Assembly (NCBI GenBank): GCA_963575745.1
Contig: CAUYUJ010012725.1
Location: 58,501 to 122,500 of the forward strand
Length of the DNA stretch: 64,000 bases
Reading direction: 5' to 3'
Source: Prorocentrum cordatum
Lineage: Eukaryota; Sar; Dinophyceae; Prorocentrales; Prorocentraceae
How positions within the stretch are numbered: position 1 is the stretch's first letter; every line of letters begins with the position of its first letter. Made by a program: the position numbers and the translations under genes. A model generated the notes under the pieces. That model was not told the DNA's origin. It did not search any database and was given only the letters and a program-made list of their open reading frames with translations. This document shows positions 29,871 to 40,432 of the stretch, one piece after another.

Positions 29871-30055
29871 CACCGTTTGAGGTCTCCTCGCCGAGGCCCG
29901 GCCCGAGCTGGCCCTCCCGGGGCGGGGCGGGGGGGGTGCGGGCCGGGCGGCCGCGGCCGCGGGCGGGGACGGGCGGCCGTGCCGCGCCCCCCTGGCAAAT
30001 GCCGCGCCCCCCGCCTCGCGCCGCCCCCGTGGTTCGAGGAAGCAACACGGCATGC

Positions 30056-30205
30056 GCGCACACACACACACACACGCACACACACACACACACACACGCG
30101 CACACACACACACACGCACACACACACACACACATCACACACATCACACACACATCACACACACCCTCACACGCACGCACTCACGCACACCACACACACA
30201 CATCC
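30056..30205 (+). repeat. (CA)n microsatellite
   Basis: CA dinucleotides with CG and TCACACA interruptions. Peptides are His/Thr or Cys/Val artefacts. Confidence 0.95.
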
Positions 30206-30209
30206 TTCT

Positions 30210-30635
30210 CCTCCTCCTCCACCTGCTCCTCCTAGTCGGCGTTGGAGGTCAGGCACTTTGAACCGCGACGGAGTGAGGACTTTCACTTACACTCACTCAC
30301 ACGACTTCCGCCCCATACATTCTCCATTCTCGGGCCAGAGAGGGAGTAGGGGGAAGAGGAAAGGAGAGAAGAAACAGTACAATCCCTGCAGCCATTCCGA
30401 TACCGTACCTCTTGCGACCTCTTCTCGCCTGACACGGTCGTAATATGGTGATGGGATTTTCTTGCGCCGCAACTCTCCAAATGCTTATGGAGGATAAGAG
30501 TGTGACCTGGAAAAAAAGACGAGCCAAAGACGCAGATAACGGATCCGCCGTACCCACGTTCGAATATGCGAGATTGCCAGGATTGCCATTTGCGAGCAAT
30601 GAGTTGATCAAGTGCCGTCGCTTTACTGCACATGC
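30210..30635. other. No gene recognised
   Basis: Short mixed-composition sequence after the CA array. A + frame at 30445-30717 has no motif. Confidence 0.4.
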
Positions 30636-30645
30636 CAGACGAAAG

Positions 30646-31185
30646 GTGGAGGCCCCAGGGTTCGGAGGCGACCGGAGGGTGCCAATGAAGAACCTCGAAA
30701 ACCCACATGGGGATTGAAGCAAATGAGGAGCCACAGAAGCAGAGAACCTTTCTTGGGGAAATTGGCATGGGAGATCGAAGATCAATAGCGTCAATGGGGC
30801 CCCATTGGCCCAGTTCTGCATTCATGTGCCCGTCGGCGGGATAGGTTAGACCACGAAAGCCAGAGGGAAGGTGGAGGCCCCGAGTTTCGGAGGCCATTGG
30901 CCTTCGCCAGTGATGAACCTCGAAAACCCATGTCCACTCTGTCGGAGGACAGCAGTCTGAGGCTGGACAGGCGTGGCCACCTGCTCCCCCCCGAAGGGGG
31001 CCGCTGCACCCGAGTCGCGTCGGGAGGCGCCGAGTTGGAGCACTGCAGCGCCAGACGCGCAGAGAGAGCCTCGTGGCCGCGGCGCAAACGAAAGCTGGCG
31101 CCCGAGAGGGAAGATGGAGGCCCCGAGGCCCAGAGGTCATTGGCTTCTGCCGATGATGAGCCTCGAAAACCTATTTGGAATCCGG
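30646..31185 (+). repeat. Three-copy tandem repeat (about 225-240 bp)
   Basis: A block GGTGGAGGCCCC...GATGAACCTCGAAAACC occurs at 30646, 30870 and 31112. Spacing between blocks is 224 and 242 bp, and the intervening sequence is poorly conserved. Confidence 0.75.
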
Positions 31186-31189
31186 TGGG

Positions 31190-31630
31190 CCTGCCGCCTG
31201 ATCCACGAGAAGGCAGGCTGTTCGACGAAGTAAAGAACGAACCAATCTCTGAGGCAGAGGACCTCTTTCAGAGACAACAGCGGGACTCGCGCGGGGAGAT
31301 GGACAAGGCGAGAAGGCTTACATTAATGAGAAGCGTAAAGAGCACACCTTGGACAGCATCGACCACATTATGTGGGACATGATTGGCCATTTTCTTCTGC
31401 AGAAAAATGCGGGACCAATTGGCTTCCAGCGGCACATTTGCATAATGCCAGATGTGAAAGTTGCCATTTCGGCATGGGATAGGATTGGAGTTTTCCCAGC
31501 ATGGGAAACAAGGGCACAACTGCAACCCCGTGAATATTACGCGCTGTCAGAATTGGAAAGCACACAGGATCAAACAAGCTCGTTTGGCGCGGATGAGCAT
31601 GCTGAATTCGCCTCGGAGGGAGAGCCGCGC
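31190..31630. other. No gene recognised
   Basis: Unique-looking, less GC-rich sequence. A 145-codon + frame (31349-31786) runs into the next repeat and has no motif. Confidence 0.4.
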
Positions 31631-31633
31631 GCA

Positions 31634-32175
31634 TTAGCGAGGGCATCTCGGAGTGCAGGCCTTCTCGCCCAGTGTTCCCCCCTCTTATCGTCTCCTAGTC
31701 TCTCGTCCTCGGCCCTCTTCTCCTCGTGGAGATGTCGTGCAAATCTTTTGCGCGTGCCCCATGTATCCCCAGGTTTTCTGATGTAGCGAATGTGACCTCG
31801 CAGAGGACGGAACGAGCAGAGGTTGCGTATCTCTGAGCGCTTTCGGCGCGGGAGACATCTGTCTCGACGCAATGAGAGCTGAGCGTGCTAGCGAGGGCAT
31901 CTCGGAATGCAGGCCTTCTCGCCCAGTGTTCCCCCCTTCCCGTCTCTTACTCTCACGTCTTGTGTCGACTTCTCCGCACGGAGATGTCGTGTAACTCTTC
32001 TGCGTGTGCCGCATGCGCCCCCAGATCTTATGATGTAGTGTGCGTGTGTGTGTGTGTGACCATGCAGAGGGCGGAACGAGCAGAGGCCGTGCATCCCTGC
32101 GCGTTCGTCGCGGGAAATACCTGTCTCGACGCAGTGAGAGCTAAGCGCACTAGCGAGGGCATCTCGGAGTGCAGT
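31634..32175 (+). repeat. 254-262-bp tandem repeat, two units plus a partial
   Basis: A TAGCGAGGGCATCTCGGA start recurs at 31634, 31888 and 32150. Units share GCAGGCCTTCTCGCCCAGTG, GGAGATGTCGTG and GCGGAACGAGCAGAGG. The second carries a short (GT)n at 32040-32056. Confidence 0.85.
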
Positions 32176-32179
32176 TTGG

Positions 32180-32790
32180 TTCACGGATTAAAGAAGTGTT
32201 CAGGGAACCCCCTTTTCGGGAACCTTGTTCGCCAGCGCGTTCCCCAGAGCGGGCGCGCGAGCAGGCCAGCAGCTGTCCCCCCTCGCGCTGACCCGTAGGG
32301 GCTCGTCTTAACCAGCGAGCCTCTCTGACGGGGCATGCCTCGGCGCTCGCCCCCTTTGGGCCAGGGGTACGCCCCCTGCCCCCTATGCGAAGTATGGGCC
32401 TGGGCGCACGAACCATCGCAGGGGATGTTTGCAAGTCGTACCCCCATGGCCCCTTCACGTTCGATTCGACGTTGAGCCCCTCATGCGGATGTCCTGTCCT
32501 GCCCTGTCCTGTCCTCCTCCTGCTCCTCTGCCTCCGCTTGTTCCTTCGCCAATCTTGTACCCGCGGGAAAATTCAATACATCGACGCACGCATACACACA
32601 TCGGTCCGTGTGGGCCTCCCACGCAGCCAAGATTCTGCAGTAGGGGGCAGCTCGGGTTCAGAAGGGGCCCGATGTTCCTTCGGTTCCTTGGGTCCTTCCC
32701 TGGTTGTTCGTCTCAGCCCTCCTCGTGCACGCTGGCGTTTATGAGGCCGAACAAGGGTTTCACTGCTTATTCAGCGTTCCATTTTTCAGC
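32180..32790. other. No gene recognised
   Basis: GC-rich sequence with short Pro/Ser-rich frames only. Confidence 0.4.
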
Positions 32791-32794
32791 GGCC

Positions 32795-32980
32795 CGCCTT
32801 ATGGGGTCTGAATAAATGGGGTGGGGGGGATCGCGGCATCGCCGATGCATCGGCGACGCGGCTCGATGTGGGAATTCGATTTGTTGTCCATGCCGACGTC
32901 GCCGATTCATCGCCGACGTCGCCGATGCATCACGGATGCATCGGCGATGCGGCGCGATCTTTCGACCCCATCTACTATCA
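32795..32980 (+). repeat. MITE-like palindromic repeat, copy 1
   Basis: It starts with ATGGGGTCTG and ends with GCGCGATCTTTCGACCCCATCTA, so the ends are roughly inverted (ATGGGGTC / GACCCCAT). The centre holds the perfect 16-bp palindrome CGCCGATGCATCGGCG (about 32847) and a second, related hairpin near 32925-32955. Confidence 0.55.
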
Positions 32981-32984
32981 TCGA

Positions 32985-33620
32985 CCGTTGTTGTTGCTTC
33001 CCTCCTCTTAAGGGGACGGGCGGATATCCAGTGTACACCAACGCTTTCATACTTCAAATGTTTACCCATTGCTTCTGTCCGATGGATACAATCAAGACGT
33101 TGCTCTGCACAAGCTTGGGCCCAGGGGGATATAAGTTTTTGGGCCGTTTGGTGGGTCTGGGTAGGGGAATTTTATGCGTGGCCGAGTCTCGCCGTGGCCA
33201 GAACAACCTTCGTCTCGTCTGTGGCAGTCCTTTTGGTTGCACGTTGGCTGTAAACTTTCGGAGTTCCGCGCGGACTTCCCGGATCAGCTCCAGGGCCGGC
33301 GGCCACCCCGCGCGCCAGGGACGGGCAGCCCAGCGCCAATCCAAGAAATGCGCGCGGAGTTTCGAAAGGTTCTGTTTACGCCGTTTTTCTTCATCTAGTA
33401 GTCGTTGTCGTCGTGGTGGAGCGTGTGCGTCGTCTTCCTCGTTGTCGTCGTCACCGACGTTGTTGTTTGAGATTTTCGGAGGTTCTTGGAGGTTTTTCCA
33501 GCCTCGGTTATGCGTTCCAGCAGCTGCGCCTCACCAAAAGCGTTCCGAGGGTGTCCGGATCGTCCCAAACGGACGCCAGAGATTTGAGTTGCGACCCGAA
33601 AGCCCGAAGCCTCCCAAATA
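32985..33620. other. No gene recognised
   Basis: A 266-codon + frame (32821-33621) starts inside the palindromic repeat. Its later part has a G/V/S-rich look without a motif. I cannot support a gene. Confidence 0.35.
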
Positions 33621-33624
33621 GGGT

Positions 33625-33755
33625 CGAAGTAGATGGGGTCGGTGGATAGCGCCGCATGGGGTCAGCGATGCTGCTCGGTATGGGTCACCATTATCTCCGC
33701 GCCAATGGCCCCGATGCATCGCCGACGGCGCGATCCTGCGACCCCATCCCATTTG
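33625..33755 (+). repeat. MITE-like palindromic repeat, copy 2
   Basis: About 130 bp. The left end is TAGATGGGGTCGGTGGATAGC (33630 onward) and the right end GGCGCGATCCTGCGACCCCATCCC (to about 33750), inverted relative to each other; GATGCATCGCCGACGGC lies inside. It is the clearest copy for terminal inverted repeats. Confidence 0.55.
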
Positions 33756-33777
33756 GGAGTCGTCTAGCTTGCTACTA

Positions 33778-34130
33778 AGAGGGGGACGCGGGCCAGCGAG
33801 GAGGATAGGTGTGGGACGGGGAGGAGGGGGCGGAGGGTGTGGAGGGAAACGGGGGGGGGGGGGACAATAAGGAGGGGGAGGAGGGAGAATAGTAATGGAG
33901 GAAGATGGTGGGTGAGGAGGAGAAGGAGAAGGAGGAGATGGAGGGCAATGTGAAAGATGGCAGCGCGCTCAGCTAATAGCGTATCTGGAGGAAGGGTGGA
34001 ATCGGAAGAGGATGAAGCGAGGAACGGAGGAGAGGGAGGAGGATAATTTGGAGAGGGAGAAGCATGGAATGATAAGTTGGGGTGATGAGGAAGCAGGGAA
34101 AGGTGGATTGAGATGGGGGAAGAAGGTGGA
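33778..34130 (+). repeat. GGA-rich purine tract
   Basis: GGAGGGG and GGAGAAGG variants with a G-run at 33851-33863, becoming less regular after 33965. Frames in it (Pro/Ser/His-rich on minus) are artefacts. Confidence 0.8.
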
Positions 34131-34259
34131 GGAACGGATGCGAAGACGAGACGGGATGACCATGGTGAAGAGGAGGAACGGTAGGAGCATGCACGCGGAA
34201 CCTTTTTTTTTGCCATTATTCCGTCACCCCGCTTCCTCTTCTTTCCTCCGTCTTTCTTC

Positions 34260-35420
34260 ACGAGTTAATCGTTAAGTATGAACTATACTATGGTTTCTCC
34301 CTTTGTTGATGTGCTGGTTTGCCACCGCCTGTCCCACACATCTTTCCACAAACTGAGATGTTGCGTTTTTCTCCAGATCGGACTGTGCCCAGCCCCTCAA
34401 ACACGTGCTCCCGTTGTAGCGCTGGCCGCACCTCGGGATCGGTGCTTGGCACCCGTTGTTCAGAGCGGCGCTCCCGACTTACTTTCCACTGGAAACACAC
34501 GATTGGCGCGAGGGTCAAGAGCAGCCCTACCTTTGGAGGCATACCCTCGTGTTCTTGGCGTTCGCGCTCTCCACCTCGGAATGCTCTTCGTTTTGGGGTA
34601 TCTGCATGGGACCGCAGGCTTGCGGCGAAGGGGCTCGTTGTCTTGAGCTGCACTTTTGTGGACGCCTTCCGAGTGCCTTGCATGCAAGTGCGGGCCATTT
34701 TCCCGCGCCCCTCCATTTCAATGTTCTCGCAGGAACGCCGAGCGATCTGATTCATTCGTGCCGTCGACCGCAGCTCTCTCAACATTGAGATCGGGGGCCC
34801 AGGCGGTGACAGCTGCATCTCTTCTCCATAGGAGGGTGCAGCGCTGGCCGCATTTCTGGATCCGAGTTCTGCCTCGTCGTTGCCGTGCCCCTCCTTTTTT
34901 CCTGCTCCGCCGTCCCATGGTCCTCGTGCTCTTCCTGCTTCGGACCTGCGGGAACCCTCTTTTGAGCAGCCTCGGAGCACTTGCCACAAGCTCGCGATCC
35001 GTCTTGCTCACGTGTCCTGCCGGCGTTGCACCTGCTACGCGGCCCAGCGGTGGCAGGCTCTTTGAGACGTAGCGTTGTAACCAGGGAGTGGGATGACTCT
35101 TGGATGGCGACTTGAAGAGGTCATCAGTGCCCCGCCGTCGCGGCCTCACCTGCGAATGGCCCTCAGTGCAGATCAGCATCATCCCAATATGATCCTCCCG
35201 TGCCGTACACGGGCCCCCTCCATCCTGATTGAGCTTCGCACGATGGGGGCACTTTGGGGAGCAAGGCCGTCTATCTGAGATCACCCCTGTCGGCGGACAG
35301 CCCTCCAAGGCGCAGAGGGAAGGCACGTGTGGAAGTCGTGAAAGAGTGCGCCTGGCTTGCCCTCGCTCCTCCCGTATATCTCCCCTAGGGGAACGAGCGA
35401 TGACATGAACATAACAACTC
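34260..35420. other. No gene supported
   Basis: Overlapping minus frames (34288-34989 and 34718-35326) are the longest. The second has CSPKCPHRAKLNQDGG and FKSPSKSHPTPWLQRYV, mildly coding-like but with no recognised domain. + frames are Ser/Pro/Cys-rich. I leave them uncalled. Confidence 0.35.
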
Positions 35421-35450
35421 TGACCTCTGAGCTGGTATGTGCACTGCCAA

Positions 35451-35945
35451 CCCGCATACCGAGGCTACCCTTGCATCCTTCCCCTTCGGCCCATCCTTGG
35501 CCGCTTCCGCCAGCCGCGCCCCGCCCGCAGAGCGCCGACGTGGCCCCCCAAGGCCCCTTGCGTCCTCATCGTGCGTCATTCTCATACGGGTTGAGCATGT
35601 CGTCGTTTGGTCCTGGGATCCCCTCTCCTCCTCCGCTTTCCCCCGACGTGTTGGCCGTGAGGCGGCAGCGTGGCCCGCGCAGGACGGGCCGCGGGCCTCC
35701 TCGCCGCGCAGCGCCCGACGTGACGGCGGGCGGTGGGGCGTTGGAGGGGAAGCGCAGCTACCTCCTCCACTCCCTTCGGCGGCGAGCGAGGGGGGGGGGA
35801 AGCCCCCTTGCATCCTTCCCCTCCGGCCCATTCTTGGCCGCTCTCGCTGGCCGCGCCCCGCTCGCACTCAGAGTGTCGACATGGCTTTCCAGGACCCTCG
35901 CTTCCTTGTCGTGCGTCCATAGTTACGGGTTGACTGTATGCACCT
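35451..35945 (+). repeat. Direct duplication, about 340-bp spacing
   Basis: A block CCCTTGCATCCTTCCCCTTCGGCCCATYCTTGGCCGC-like starts near 35468 and again near 35807, and both copies continue to CGTGCGTC.TAGTTACGGGTTGA-like sequence near 35572 and 35905. Confidence 0.7.
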
Positions 35946-35949
35946 CTGT

Positions 35950-36755
35950 GGATCGGCGGCGAGCGAGGGGGGGGAGTGAGAAAGAGAAGGCCCTCTCGGA
36001 AGGCGGTGGGGCTTCTCAGAAGCCTTCGCGCCTTCTGAGAGGGTCTCTGTGTTTTCGGGGGAAGACTCAGAAAGCTTCTCAGGAGGCCAGGGGGGATTCC
36101 GAGTCTTTAGTGAGAAGGCCGTCGCCTTCTCACTTCCCCCCGGGCCTGCCGCCGAGCCTCTGTCCGTTGGCGTCGGTTATCGGCTCGGTGCGATCGAAAT
36201 CGGTACGGAAAGGAGGGGCACGAAGACCGACCGCAGCTCCTGTCCCCATGTTGAGCAGGATTCGCTGTCCGTGACGCCGCGGGCGTTGCTTATCCGAGGC
36301 AGAAGGCCGCCTGCCCAACGGCGGCCGCTGTCTGTGTGGGACAACCTTTGCTGCTAGGCATCGCACCCATTTGTTCCTTATTCATTTCGGGCGTCGCAAT
36401 CCGTTGGCGTCGGCAGTTCGGCTTGGGCGTGGCGGGGGGGTCCTCTCTGTAGCCTGATCCGGCCATGTCCTATCCTTTTTTCCCTCCTCCTTCTCCTTTT
36501 CCTCCTAATCCTCCGGATGCAGCTCCTCAGAGATTACCTTTAGCATCGGCGCTGGTACACCCGTGGTCGAATATTGATCTAATCTGGCGGAATCCCGCTT
36601 ACTTAATCCGCTGAGTCCCGCTTTTACTGAGACTGAGTGGCTTTGCAATCGGGCCTAGTAGTCCTTGATCCTTCTCGCGAAGACCTCCAGGAGCTGCCCA
36701 CGAACTCTCCACTTAGAGATGGAAGGAGGAGGTGCCGCGGTGGCGACAGCCGCGC
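35950..36755. other. No gene recognised
   Basis: It contains a TCTCAGAAGCCTTCGCGCCTT-type repeat cluster at 36013-36140 and otherwise unique sequence without a motif. A short (CTC)n lies at 36760-36800. Confidence 0.4.
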
Positions 36756-36914
36756 GCCCTCTTCTCCTCCTCCTCCTCCTCCTCCTCCTCCTCCTCCTCC
36801 ATTCCTTCTCCTAATGAATAGCTTCTCTCCGTCGCACCGCGAGGCCAGTTTCTAGGGCGGGCCGGATGTTTCGCCGGAGACTTCCTCACCATTTATGATC
36901 CTGAAGCTTAAACA

Positions 36915-37420
36915 TTGACAACAGTTCCACAGACGGAGGGCGGGTCGTTTTCAAAATGTGGCTCTCGCCTTAGCGCCGCCCACATTCGTTTTCAAATTTG
37001 CAAGAGTTTCAAGGATTGAGCGCGGGTGGTTTTCAAAATGTGGCTCTCGCCTCAGCGCCGTGCACATTTGTTTTCAAAATTTGCAAGAGTTTCACGGATT
37101 GAGGGCGGGTGGTTTTCAAAATGTGGCTCTCGCCTCAGCGCCGCCCACATTCGTCGTAAAACATTGCAAGAGCTTCACGGATTGAGGGCGGGTGGTTTTC
37201 AAAATGTGACTCTCGCCTCATCGCCGCCCACATTCGTCGTAAAAAATGCAAGAGTTTCACGGATTGACGGCGGTTCCTCTTCAAAATGTGGCTATCGCCT
37301 TAGCGCCGCACACATTCGCTAAATTGCAAAAACTTCACGGATTGAGGGCGGCGCCTTTTCTAAATGTTGTTCTCGCCTTAGCGCCGCGCACACTCTTGTT
37401 GAACAATTGCAGGAGTTTCA
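36915..37420 (+). repeat. About 82-bp tandem repeat, six units
   Basis: CAAAATGTGGCTCTCGCC recurs at 36952, 37034, 37117, 37200, 37282 and, diverged, 37360 (spacings 82, 83, 83, 82, 78). Each unit also has CACATTCG and CAAGAGTTTCACGGATTGAG. The period is not a multiple of three, so the similar peptides in different frames are not one protein. Confidence 0.9.
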
Positions 37421-37744
37421 CGGAATCCCATAATCGACGTACAAGGAATGGTATTTTGGAAGGATTCGCAATTTTGAGGGCACAACAGTTACAATGATTC
37501 GCGGAGTTGAGCTCCCAATAATGGCGTTCTGGCGCGATTCAGGATCGTCAACACGCAACACTCTGGTTGATCCGTGCAGTTGGAGTACCGAGAACAATGT
37601 TTTGGCATGCTTCAGGATCTTCAAACGGTTGTCTTCCAACGAGGCAGATCCCTCTGTGGAAATGGACCGCTGTAGGATCCTATGAAGAGGGAGCTTGGGT
37701 GGAGGGTTTATTCCAACATCGTTGGTGACTCTTGGGTTTACACT

Positions 37745-37908
37745 GGTCCTCCTCCTCCTCCTCCTCCTCCTCCTCCTACTCCTCCTCCTCCTCCTCCTAC
37801 TCCTACTCCTACTCCTCCTCCTCCTTCTCCTCCTCCTCCTCCTCTCCTCCTCCTCCTCCTCCTCCTCCTCCTCCTCCTCCTCCTCCTTCTCCTCCCCCTC
37901 CTCCTCCC
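37745..37908 (-). repeat. (CCT)n tract
   Basis: Pyrimidine triplets on +, with CTACTC interruptions at about 37780-37815. Confidence 0.95.
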
Positions 37909-38102
37909 GCGCCGAGGCCCCCCCCCGCGTGATGGGCCCGCTGAAGGCCGGCTCGCGCAGTGCTCCGGCTCCCCTTGTTCCCCCCCTTTTCTTCAGCGGC
38001 CTCCGAGGAGGACTGCGGGGGGAGGAGTTGACTGCGGAGAGAGGCGTGAGTGGGGAGGGGGAGGGGGATGAGGGGGTGGGGGATGGAGACGAAGAGCAGG
38101 AA

Positions 38103-38265
38103 TAGGAGGATGAGGAGGAGGAGGTGGAGGAGGAGGAGGAACAGGGAGGAGGAGGAGGAGGAGGAGGAGAAGGAGGAGGAGGAGTCATAATCGGAACCGG
38201 AATCGGAACAGGGAGGAGGAGCAGGAGGAGGGGGGGGACGAGGAGGACTCGGAGTCGGAACAGGC
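38103..38265 (+). repeat. (GGA)n tract, inverted relative to 37745-37908
   Basis: Purine triplets on +, about 195 bp from the CCT tract, with AATCGGAACCGGAATCGGAACA inside (about 38189-38210). Confidence 0.9.
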
Positions 38266-38604
38266 GCGAGGCGTCACAACAAGCCGCTGGCAGACAATCA
38301 TTCCCTGGGTCTCAAGTCCCTGGACAACCTGCCTTTGCCGTGAGATGGCCAGAGATACACAACTTGCTCGAATCACGGATAGGACGAGGAAGAGGAGGAT
38401 GAGCATGTTGATGCGCAGGGAGGCAGGATCCCTGCTCCCAGGCGGGACTTCGGATGCACCCATCTCCTCTTTGTCCCCTCTCCTTCTCCGTTCCCCTCGG
38501 CCTTTTCTCTTCTCTCCCATGGTGTTTCCTGAGCTCCCGCACCATGATTCGTTATCCAGTCGCGTGCTTCGCATGAGCTTCGGATCTCCGCGTGCATCCA
38601 AGGA

Positions 38605-38820
38605 GGAGGAGGGAGGAGGAGGAGGAGGAGGAGGGAGGATGGATGCCAGAGGCCGCCGGAGACCCTTGGAGAAGCCCAGGGCGGGAGGGGTACTAAGGAG
38701 GAGGAGGAGGAGGAGGAGGAGGAGGAGGAGGAGGGGGAGGAGGAGGAGGGGGAGGAGGGGGAGGGGAGGAGGAGGAAGAGGAGGAGGAGGAGGAGGAGGA
38801 GGAGGAGGAGGAGGAGGTCC
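38605..38820 (+). repeat. (GGA)n tract
   Basis: Two blocks (38605-38640 and 38695-38818) around a short unique piece. Confidence 0.9.
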
Positions 38821-38951
38821 CGAGCGATGAAAGAGCGTCTGGTGACCAGACGCCTCTCAGCAGGAAAAGGCAGAAACTGCACAGCTGTGGATGGGCATCG
38901 CGACGCCCCCTGCAACAGCAAATCTGCCTGAGGAGGCTGTGCGGCGCGCGT

Positions 38952-39377
38952 TCACGCAGGCTCAAGTGGGAGGCATCTGCGCGGGCGAAGTGCACGCATC
39001 GCGCGGGAAGTCTGAGCTTCCTCGTTCGCACGCGTGCTGGGGGCCAGAGATTGCCCCTTGCATGCCTTGCCCGACGGAGGACTGCGGCCGCCTGAAACGC
39101 TGCAGTCGCCGCAGGCAGCGCAAATCTCACGACGGGCCCGAACCTTTCGGCATTCAGGCCGAAGCCTCCGTCTGGAATTTACTCCCTCAGAACGACCGAA
39201 AGGCCGCGCTTGTGCAGAGGATTCAGGCGAAGGAAGGGGCGGCGAAGAACAGGCACGCGATAGCCTGTCACCCATCGGCTCGGCCCCCAGCGGATCGCTG
39301 ATGAAAATCCGTCCTGCCTCCCCCGCCCCTCCCTGGGGCGGCGTCCTGCTGCGGGCGGGGCGCGCCTCCGTCTCCAT
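38952..39377 (-). pseudogene. Possible minus-strand LINE 3' remnant with Cys-rich motif
   Basis: A minus frame reads CRKVRARREICAACGDCSVS and later KACKG, a CXXC pair followed by a single Cys. From memory, dinoflagellate LINE-type ORFs often carry a C-terminal Cys ribbon after RNase H. It lies 3' (on the minus strand) of the RNase H-like fragment at 39.6-39.97 kb, the order expected for one old element. Weak evidence. Confidence 0.22.
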
Positions 39378-39562
39378 CTTCGCTGGGGTCGCAGTCGAGA
39401 CTGGCAGCCTGCAGGGCGACCTGAACAGCCTCCAGGGGGGAAAATCCTCACGAGAGCATCAGAAGAGACGACAGCCAAAACTTGCTTGAGATCGCGCCTC
39501 TCGCATTCGCTGGCTCCCAGCGCTCGGAAGGTATGGGCCATCCTAGCAAATATGTTGCATCG

Positions 39563-39970
39563 TCAGCACCTGTGCTCGGACAGCCTTTCACAACATGGAA
39601 ACTCATGCGCTGTAAGCTCAATAAGCGGCATGGCTTTCGGAGGCTTGGTGAGTTGGGGAGTTTCAATCCTGGGTTTCAACAAATCAGACATCCTGACTGT
39701 AGACTGTGCCATCCAGGCAAACACCTCCGAATCCTTTTTTGCAGCCTTGGGACAAGCAGCGTGATCATCCTGCAACACTTTGGCTACCGACTGGCTGTGA
39801 GCCCCTGCCTTGGCAGAGTACAAAGCCCACTCGTTGCCCAGAACCCGATCGATATCGCACGACTCGCAATCGAGCAGGTCCTCTATCTTGAGATGCGCTG
39901 GGACCCACTCGAAAACAGGTGGGGTCTGACCCTCATGCAAAGCAAGCGTCCTTTTCCATATTGACGCATG
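39563..39970 (-). pseudogene. Minus-strand RNase H-like C-terminal fragment of a LINE
   Basis: The minus frame reads VFEWVPAHLKIEDLLDCESC, IDRVLGNEWALYSAKAGAHS, ending SDLLKPRIETPQ. A W-x-x-AH-L helix followed by GN.WAD-like spacing (here GNEWAL) matches the final part of RNase H domains in dinoflagellate LINE-type polyproteins, where WxxAH and GNxxAD are typical. The catalytic Asp of GNxxAD is replaced by Leu. No RT is visible upstream on this strand, so it is a fragment. Confidence 0.4.
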
Positions 39971-40179
39971 CTCAGATGAAGACCCTCCCGCGGTGGCAAG
40001 CCGTGCTTGTCCATCTCCCACGAGATTGTGACGGTCGGGCACGAGCAGGAGGTTGGATCGGGGGCTGGGCTTCGGCCACCCGCGTTTCCGCGGCCAGTAT
40101 CTCTTTCCTGCTACCGTGACTCGTGGCGTGGCCTGTACTACACACCCACCGCCACCATCACGGAAACCGTCGCCGCTAC

Positions 40180-40280
40180 TGGTCCCGCACACGTCCCGGC
40201 AACCTCGGGCCGCGGTCGCTCGACTGCTCGAGGCTGCATTCCGTCCGTCGACGGCTCGAGCAGAAGGCTGACGGGGTGGA
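40180..40280 (+). repeat. Short block shared with the 44.6-45.3-kb repeats
   Basis: CTCGAGGCTGCATTCCGTCC followed by GTCGACGGCTCGAGCAG resembles CTCGTGGCTGCACCCCGCCC followed by GTCGACGGCACGAGCAG at about 45178-45215, and a more diverged copy at about 44791-44835. Confidence 0.55.
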
Positions 40281-40286
40281 CTGGCT

Positions 40287-40345
40287 TCTCCTCCTCCTCC
40301 TCCTCCTCCTTCTCCTCCTCCTTCTCCTCCTCCTCCTCCTCAGGC
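40287..40345 (-). repeat. (TCC)n tract upstream of the second LINE ORF
   Basis: TCC triplets with TTC interruptions. The LINE frame stays open through it as poly-Ser but has no ATG until 40433. Confidence 0.9.
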
Positions 40346-40432
40346 TCCGCCCCAGCGCAGGCCCCCCCGATTGCGGAGTCCCTCAGCAGGAACGCTCGCC
40401 GCGATGGGGGCAGCCGCGCCCGCGGGGCAGCC

